Source of the DNA: Rhodospirillaceae bacterium
Lineage (GTDB): Bacteria > Pseudomonadota > Alphaproteobacteria > Dongiales > Dongiaceae
Direction of reading: 5' to 3'
Assembly (NCBI GenBank): GCA_016712715.1
Contig: JADJQM010000002.1
Span: forward strand, 62,001 to 126,000
Length of the DNA stretch: 64,000 bases
Within the stretch, counting starts at the first letter, position 1. The number at the start of each line of letters is the position of its first letter. This document shows, piece after piece, positions 59,671-64,000 of the stretch. Position numbers and translations under genes: made by a program. The notes beneath the pieces are model-generated. The model saw only the letters and a program-made list of their open reading frames with translations, did no database searches and was not told the DNA's origin.

Positions 59671-59806
59671 CCCCTCACCCCAACCCTCTCCCCGCTATCG
59701 CGGGGCGAGGGAGTTCCGACCGAACTCGCTGCAAAGCCCCTCGCCCCGCGCCGCCGACGAATGTCGGTCTTCGCCTCCGGGCGGGGAGAGGGGTTGGGGT
59801 GAGGGG
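59671..59806. repeat. dispersed palindromic repeat, copy 6 (one expanded arm)
   Basis: A 136-bp copy. The first arm carries a GCTATCGC loop. The second has a GCCGCCGACGAATGTCGGTCTTCGCCTCCGGGC-like insertion similar to the one seen twice in copy 3. It fills the gap between the convergent amidase and HxlR genes. Confidence 0.85.
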
Positions 59807-59817
59807 GTCGTGGCGGA

Positions 59818-60318
59818 CTACTTCCCATCCCCCTTCATCGCCTTCTCATAAGCCGCCTGCATCTGCGCACTGGCGCTCGGCCCATCACTCTTGGGCGCCG
59901 CCCCCAGATGCCCGACGCGCAATTCATCCATGAACGCCGCCCAGAATGCCGGCCCGCCCTGCTCCAGCAGATGTGCCCGCACCGAGAGGGTGTGCGTGGC
60001 GTCGGTGTGCCGGGCGCCCCAGGCACCCATATGGGCCAGCAGCGGCACCAGCTGAATGGCCTTCTCGGTCAGCGAATAGATCGCCTTCTGCTTGTGGCTG
60101 GGATCGTCGGCCTTGGTGATGAGGCCCTCTGCCAGCAGCCGCTTCAGCCGGTCGGCGAGGATGTTGGAAGCGATGCCTTCCTCGGATTTCGTCAGCAGTT
60201 CGCGGAAATGCCGCCGGTTGCCGAACATCATGTCGCGGATGACCAGCAGACTCCATCTGTCCCCCAGTGCCTCCAGGGTCAGGTTGATCGGGCATCCCGA
60301 TCGCTGGCTCTCGCTCAA
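59818..60318 (-). CDS. HxlR-family transcriptional regulator
   Basis: A 166-residue winged-helix regulator. The HxlR core is GCPINLTLEALGDRWSLLVIRDMMFGNRRHFRELL followed by EGIASNILADRLKRLLAEGLITK, with the redox-type Cys near the N-terminus (Cys9). A C-terminal extension of about 50 residues, present only in some members, ends PSASAQMQAAYEKAMKGDGK. It lies convergent to the amidase and about 200 bp from the MaoC gene, whose divergent promoter it may control. Confidence 0.88.
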   Translation of the reverse strand: MSESQRSGCPINLTLEALGDRWSLLVIRDMMFGNRRHFRELLTKSEEGIASNILADRLKRLLAEGLITKADDPSHKQKAIYSLTEKAIQLVPLLAHMGAWGARHTDATHTLSVRAHLLEQGGPAFWAAFMDELRVGHLGAAPKSDGPSASAQMQAAYEKAMKGDGK

Positions 60319-60517
60319 ATTGCCGCTCCTTGCGTAACTGATTGCAATTTAGGAGTGGTAGACTGAGTGCGCAAGCGCCCCTCCCTCACAATCTTGCGCT
60401 GCCTATCCTTGAGGCAGGTGGGGGCGGTCGTTATAGTGCGGCCCGATTTGTGCGGTGCAATGCCCGGGTACCCTTCCCACGGGGGCAAAGACCGACGCAG
60501 ACCTTGGGAGAGGGTTC

Positions 60518-60964
60518 ATGAGCGTTGCTTACGCGGATGAGTTGCGCGGCAAATATATCGATGAAATCGATACGGGCATGTCGGCGATCTATTCAAAGAC
60601 GGTGACCGAGACCGATATCGTGCTGTTCGCGGGCTTGTCCGGCGACACGAACCCGGTCCATCTCGACGAGGAGTTCGCCAAGCCCACCATGTTCAAGGGC
60701 CGCATTGCCCATGGCATGCTGACGGCCGGCTTGATCTCCGCCGTGTTCGGCACCAAGCTGCCGGGACCGGGCTGCATCTATCTCTCCCAGACGCTGAAAT
60801 TCAAGGCGCCTGTCCGGATCGGCGACACAGTCGTTGCCCGCTGCACGGCCATGGTCGTCGACAAGGAAAAAGGCCGCGCCACCTTCGCGACCGTTGCCAC
60901 GGTCGGCGACACGGTCGTGCTGGAAGGCGAAGCCATGCTGCTCGTCCCGAAGCGGCCGGCGTGA
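60518..60964 (+). CDS. MaoC-like (R)-specific enoyl-CoA hydratase
   Basis: A 148-residue hot-dog-fold hydratase, PhaJ-like, adding water to trans-2-enoyl-CoA to give (R)-3-hydroxyacyl-CoA. The hydratase-2 motif is VLFAGLSGDTNPVHLDEEFA (catalytic Asp and His), followed by KGRIAHGMLTAGLISAVFG. The ATG at 60518 follows GGGAGAGGG; the frame to 60455 is not conserved. It could feed polyhydroxyalkanoate synthesis, but no pha gene is nearby. Confidence 0.9.
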   Translation: MSVAYADELRGKYIDEIDTGMSAIYSKTVTETDIVLFAGLSGDTNPVHLDEEFAKPTMFKGRIAHGMLTAGLISAVFGTKLPGPGCIYLSQTLKFKAPVRIGDTVVARCTAMVVDKEKGRATFATVATVGDTVVLEGEAMLLVPKRPA

Positions 60965-60999
60965 GTTGAGTTTTGTGATGGCACACGCCCGACCAAGAT

Positions 61000-61108
61000 C
61001 CCCTCACCCCCACCCTCTCCCCGCTATCGCGGGGCGAGGGAGCTTCGGTGCGCCAGAACAATCGCGTTCCCTCGCCCCACGCAGTGGGGAGAGGGTTAGG
61101 GTGAGGGG
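61000..61108. repeat. dispersed palindromic repeat, copy 7 (diverged)
   Basis: A 109-bp copy with a GCTATCGC loop in the first arm, as in copy 6, and a degenerate second arm, CTCGCCCCACGCAGTGGGGAGAGGG. The spacer is also changed. It lies between the MaoC gene and ribF, 6 bp before the ribF ATG, so it may affect ribF translation. Confidence 0.82.
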
Positions 61109-61114
61109 CACTTT

Positions 61115-62103
61115 ATGCGCCTGATCCGACATTTCCAGGATGTGCCGCCCGAGGGCCGCGGTGCCGTGGTGGCGCTGGGGAACTTCGATGGCGTGCATCT
61201 CGGCCACCAGGTGGTCATCGGCCAGGCGTCTGAGATCGCGCGCTCGAAGAACGCGCGCCGCTGGCCGTGCTCACCTTCGAACCGCATCCGCGCAGCTTCT
61301 TCCGGCCGCAGGACCCGCATTTCCGCCTCACCCCCTTCCGCATCAAGACGCGGCACCTGCAGGCGCTGGGTGTCGACTTCCTGTTCGAACTCACCTTCGA
61401 TGCCGAGATGGTGGCGCGGAGCGCCGAGAACTTCGTGACCGAGATCCTGGTCGAGGGCTGCCACATCTCCCATGTCGTGGTCGGCTACGATTTCTGCTTC
61501 GGCAAGAGCCGCAGCGGCAATGCCGCGACACTCACCGAATTCGGCGGCCGCCATGGTTTCGGCGTCACCTCGGTCGCCGCGGCAAAATCGGGCGATGGCC
61601 CCGCTTACTCCTCGACCCTGGTGCGCGAACAGCTTCAGGCGGGCGATCCCAAGAGCGCCGCCGCCACCTTGGGCCGCCCCTGGGAGATCGAGGGCCGTGT
61701 CGAACATGGCGATGCGCGCGGGCGGTTGCTGGGTTTTCCCACCGCCAACGTCGCCTTGGGCGATTTCATGGAACCCAAGCTCGGCGTCTATGCCGTGATG
61801 GCCTGCGATGACGGGGCGGAAAATCCACACTGGATCCACGGCGTCGCCAATCTTGGCCGCCGCCCCACCGTGGGCGGCACGCGCGTGCAGCTCGAGGTGC
61901 ATCTCTTCGACTTCTCGGCCGACCTCTACGGCAAGCATCTCCGCGTGGCGCTGCTCGACTTCATCCGCCCGGAAATGAAATTCAACGGGCTCGATGCCCT
62001 GAAAACGCAGATCGCCGTCGACAGCCTCGAGGCGCGGCGCCTGCTGAAAGACTATCAAGGCCCGGCACCGGGACACCTGCCCGGACATTCGCGCCAGCCA
62101 TAA
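61115..62103 (+). CDS. ribF: bifunctional riboflavin kinase/FAD synthetase, interrupted by a frame disruption
   Basis: RibF makes FMN and FAD from riboflavin. The first frame gives [31 protein letters not shown]. Near 61258 the sense moves to the other frame, which continues [21 protein letters not shown], then [20 protein letters not shown] and the kinase domain [10 protein letters not shown] through [13 protein letters not shown]. Restoring one C in the CC run at 61258-61259 gives a normal 329-residue protein ending at 62103. ribF is essential, so an assembly error is likeliest. ileS follows 26 bp on, a common pairing. Confidence 0.9.
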
Positions 62104-62129
62104 CAGTTTTGCAAATTCGGATACCGATC

Positions 62130-64000
62130 ATGACCGCCGAGACCACCAAGCCCGATTACAAGAACACCGTCTTCCTGCCGAAGACCGACTTTCCCATGCG
62201 CGGCGACCTGCCGAAGAAGGAACCGGCGATCCTCGAATCATGGTTGAAGGACGACCTCTACGGCAAGCTGCGCGCCAGCACCAAGGGCAAGACCAAGTTC
62301 GTGCTCCATGACGGCCCGCCTTACGCCAACGGCAACATCCATATCGGCCACGCCCTCAACAAGATCCTCAAAGACGTCATCAACCGCTCGCAGCAGATGC
62401 TGGGCAAGGATGCGCATTACGTGCCGGGCTGGGACTGCCACGGCCTGCCGATCGAATGGATGATCGAGGAACAGTACCGCAAGGCCGGCAAGAACAAGGA
62501 CGAGGTGGAGATCAACGAGTTCCGCCGCCAATGCCGCGACTTCGCCGCCAAATGGATCGACGTACAGCGCGAGGAGTTCAAGCGCCTCGGCATTTTCGGC
62601 GATTGGGATCATCCCTACCTCACCATGAGCTTCCCGGCCGAGGCGCAGATCGTGCGCGAGATCGGCAAGTTCCTGATGAATGGCGGCCTGTTCCGCGGCT
62701 CGAAGCCCGTGATGTGGTCGGTCGTCGAGAAGACGGCGCTGGCCGAAGCCGAGGTCGAATATCATGACCATGTCAGCAACACGATCTGGGTGAAGTTCCC
62801 CATTGCCAAAGGCCCGGATGCCCTTAAGGGTGCATCGATCGTCATCTGGACGACGACGCCCTGGACCATACCCGGCAACCGCGCCATCGCGTTTGGCAAG
62901 GACATCGATTATGTCGGGCTGGAAGTCACCGGCACCGGCGAGGGTGCCCATGTGAAGTCCGGCGACCGGCTCGTCGTCGCTGCCGATCTCCGCAGCGCGT
63001 TCGAGGAGAAGGCCGCGATCACCACCGCCAAGGTGATCTGGTCGGGCAAGGGTTCGGACCTTGTCGGCAGTGTCACCCATCATCCGTTCCACGGATCGGG
63101 CTATGATTTCGACGTGCGGCCCTATGCCGGCGATTTCGTCTCGATCGAGGCCGGCACCGGCTTCGTGCACATCGCCCCCGGCCACGGCGCCGACGATTAC
63201 GAGCTGGGCCTTGCCAATGGCGTCGAAGTGCCGCAGACGGTCGGTCCCGACGGCGCCTATTACGACCATGTGCCGCTCTTTGCCGGCAAGCGTGTCATGA
63301 ACCAGTACGGCAAGAAGGGCGATGCCGACGATTCCGTGATCGCAGCCTTGACCGAGCGCGGCATGCTGGTGGCGCGCGCGCAGATCACACATTCCTATCC
63401 GCATTCCTGGCGCTCGAAGGCGCCGATCATCTTCCGCAACACGCCGCAATGGTTCATCTCGATGGAGAAGAACGATCTGCGCAAGACGGCACTCTCCGAA
63501 ATCGAGAAGACGCGCTTCGTGCCCGCGGGCGGCAAGAACCGGCTCTATTCGATGATCGAGAACCGGCCCGATTGGTGCATCAGCCGCCAGCGTGCCTGGG
63601 GCGTGCCCATCGCCGTCTTCGTCAACAAGAAGACGCAGGAACCGCTGCGCGACCAGAAGGTCATCGACCGCATCGCCGACGCCTTCATGAAGGAAGGCGC
63701 CGATGCCTGGTACTCAAGTGCGCCTTCGCGCTTCCTCGGCAATGACTACAACCCCGATGATTTCGAGCAGGTGAAGGACATCGTCGATGTCTGGTTCGAT
63801 TCCGGCTCGACCCATGCCTTCGTGCTGGAGCCGCGCAACCGCGCCGACCCGACCTGGGACATGCAGTGGCCGGCCTCGCTCTATCTCGAAGGCTCCGACC
63901 AGCATCGCGGCTGGTTCCATTCCTCGCTGCTGGAAAGCGTCGGGACGCGTGGCAAGGCGCCCTACAAGGCGGTCATGACCCACGGCTTCACGCTCGACGA
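62130..64000 (+). CDS. ileS: isoleucyl-tRNA synthetase (5' part, runs off the window)
   Basis: The first 623 codons of IleRS, which charges tRNA-Ile. The HIGH signature is in [19 protein letters not shown], the class I editing region starts with [19 protein letters not shown], and later segments [18 protein letters not shown] and [16 protein letters not shown] match. The KMSKS motif would lie past the window edge. The frame is continuous to base 64000 with no disruption seen. The ATG at 62130 is 26 bp after ribF. Confidence 0.97.
   Translation, partial: MTAETTKPDYKNTVFLPKTDFPMRGDLPKKEPAILESWLKDDLYGKLRASTKGKTKFVLHDGPPYANGNIHIGHALNKILKDVINRSQQMLGKDAHYVPGWDCHGLPIEWMIEEQYRKAGKNKDEVEINEFRRQCRDFAAKWIDVQREEFKRLGIFGDWDHPYLTMSFPAEAQIVREIGKFLMNGGLFRGSKPVMWSVVEKTALAEAEVEYHDHVSNTIWVKFPIAKGPDALKGASIVIWTTTPWTIPGNRAIAFGKDIDYVGLEVTGTGEGAHVKSGDRLVVAADLRSAFEEKAAITTAKVIWSGKGSDLVGSVTHHPFHGSGYDFDVRPYAGDFVSIEAGTGFVHIAPGHGADDYELGLANGVEVPQTVGPDGAYYDHVPLFAGKRVMNQYGKKGDADDSVIAALTERGMLVARAQITHSYPHSWRSKAPIIFRNTPQWFISMEKNDLRKTALSEIEKTRFVPAGGKNRLYSMIENRPDWCISRQRAWGVPIAVFVNKKTQEPLRDQKVIDRIADAFMKEGADAWYSSAPSRFLGNDYNPDDFEQVKDIVDVWFDSGSTHAFVLEPRNRADPTWDMQWPASLYLEGSDQHRGWFHSSLLESVGTRGKAPYKAVMTHGFTLD

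Overview
The window is a GC-rich alphaproteobacterial chromosome segment. The dapF-mtaB-ftsY block, the rpsT/dnaA/dnaN/recF/gyrB order, a DUF1127 protein, an MCE-ABC lipid transporter with an auxiliary lipoprotein and many GTG/TTG starts all fit a member of the Rhodospirillales or a relative. The exact genus cannot be read from the sequence.

Layout. 0-9.5 kb is housekeeping: the end of an Mla/Ttg2-type lipid transporter operon, a cyclophilin, a DMT exporter, a CreA-like protein, ftsY, mtaB, dapF and rpsT. 9.5-17.3 kb is the dnaA locus (rhodanese gene, dnaA, dnaN, recF, gyrB), preceded by about 700 bp of non-coding DNA holding two strong hairpins. 17.3-22 kb has small accessory genes, a diguanylate cyclase and purEK. 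22-48 kb is a pyrimidine salvage and catabolism region. It holds an NMT1-type ABC importer with a beta-ureidopropionase (pydC), a CodA-like deaminase behind a BMP-type nucleoside/base ABC importer, dihydropyrimidine dehydrogenase (preA, preT), dihydropyrimidinase (hydA) and a RutR-like TetR regulator. These are interspersed with a MASE1 histidine kinase, small lipoproteins and an AGE-family isomerase. 48-50.4 kb is an A/T-richer accessory patch with a trypsin-like protease and an unrecognised protein. 50.5-60 kb is an oligopeptide-type ABC importer with acetamidase and amidase. 60.5-64 kb has a MaoC hydratase, ribF and the 5' part of ileS.

How the genes work together. Uracil or thymine would enter through one of the two importers, or arise from cytosine via CodA. 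PreAT reduces it, HydA opens the ring and PydC releases the beta-amino acid, ammonia and CO2. Sites resembling the E. coli RutR operator (TTGACCAnnTGGTCAA) lie upstream of preT (two, 22 bp apart), hydA and pydC, each matching 10-11 of the 14 defined positions. The RutR-like gene is nearby, so the scattered genes look like one uracil-responsive regulon.

Two window-wide oddities stand out. First, three conserved genes (dnaA, the RutR-like gene, ribF) each carry a single-base frame disruption in a G/C run, and creA lacks a normal start. Indel errors in the assembly are the likeliest cause. Second, a dispersed palindromic repeat of 100-160 bp, with ends CCCCTCACCCC / GGGGTGAGGGG, occurs seven times, six of them after 43 kb. 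It sits between or at the edges of genes and in one case supplies the C-terminal codons of a protein. No tRNA, rRNA, CRISPR array, transposase or prophage gene was seen.
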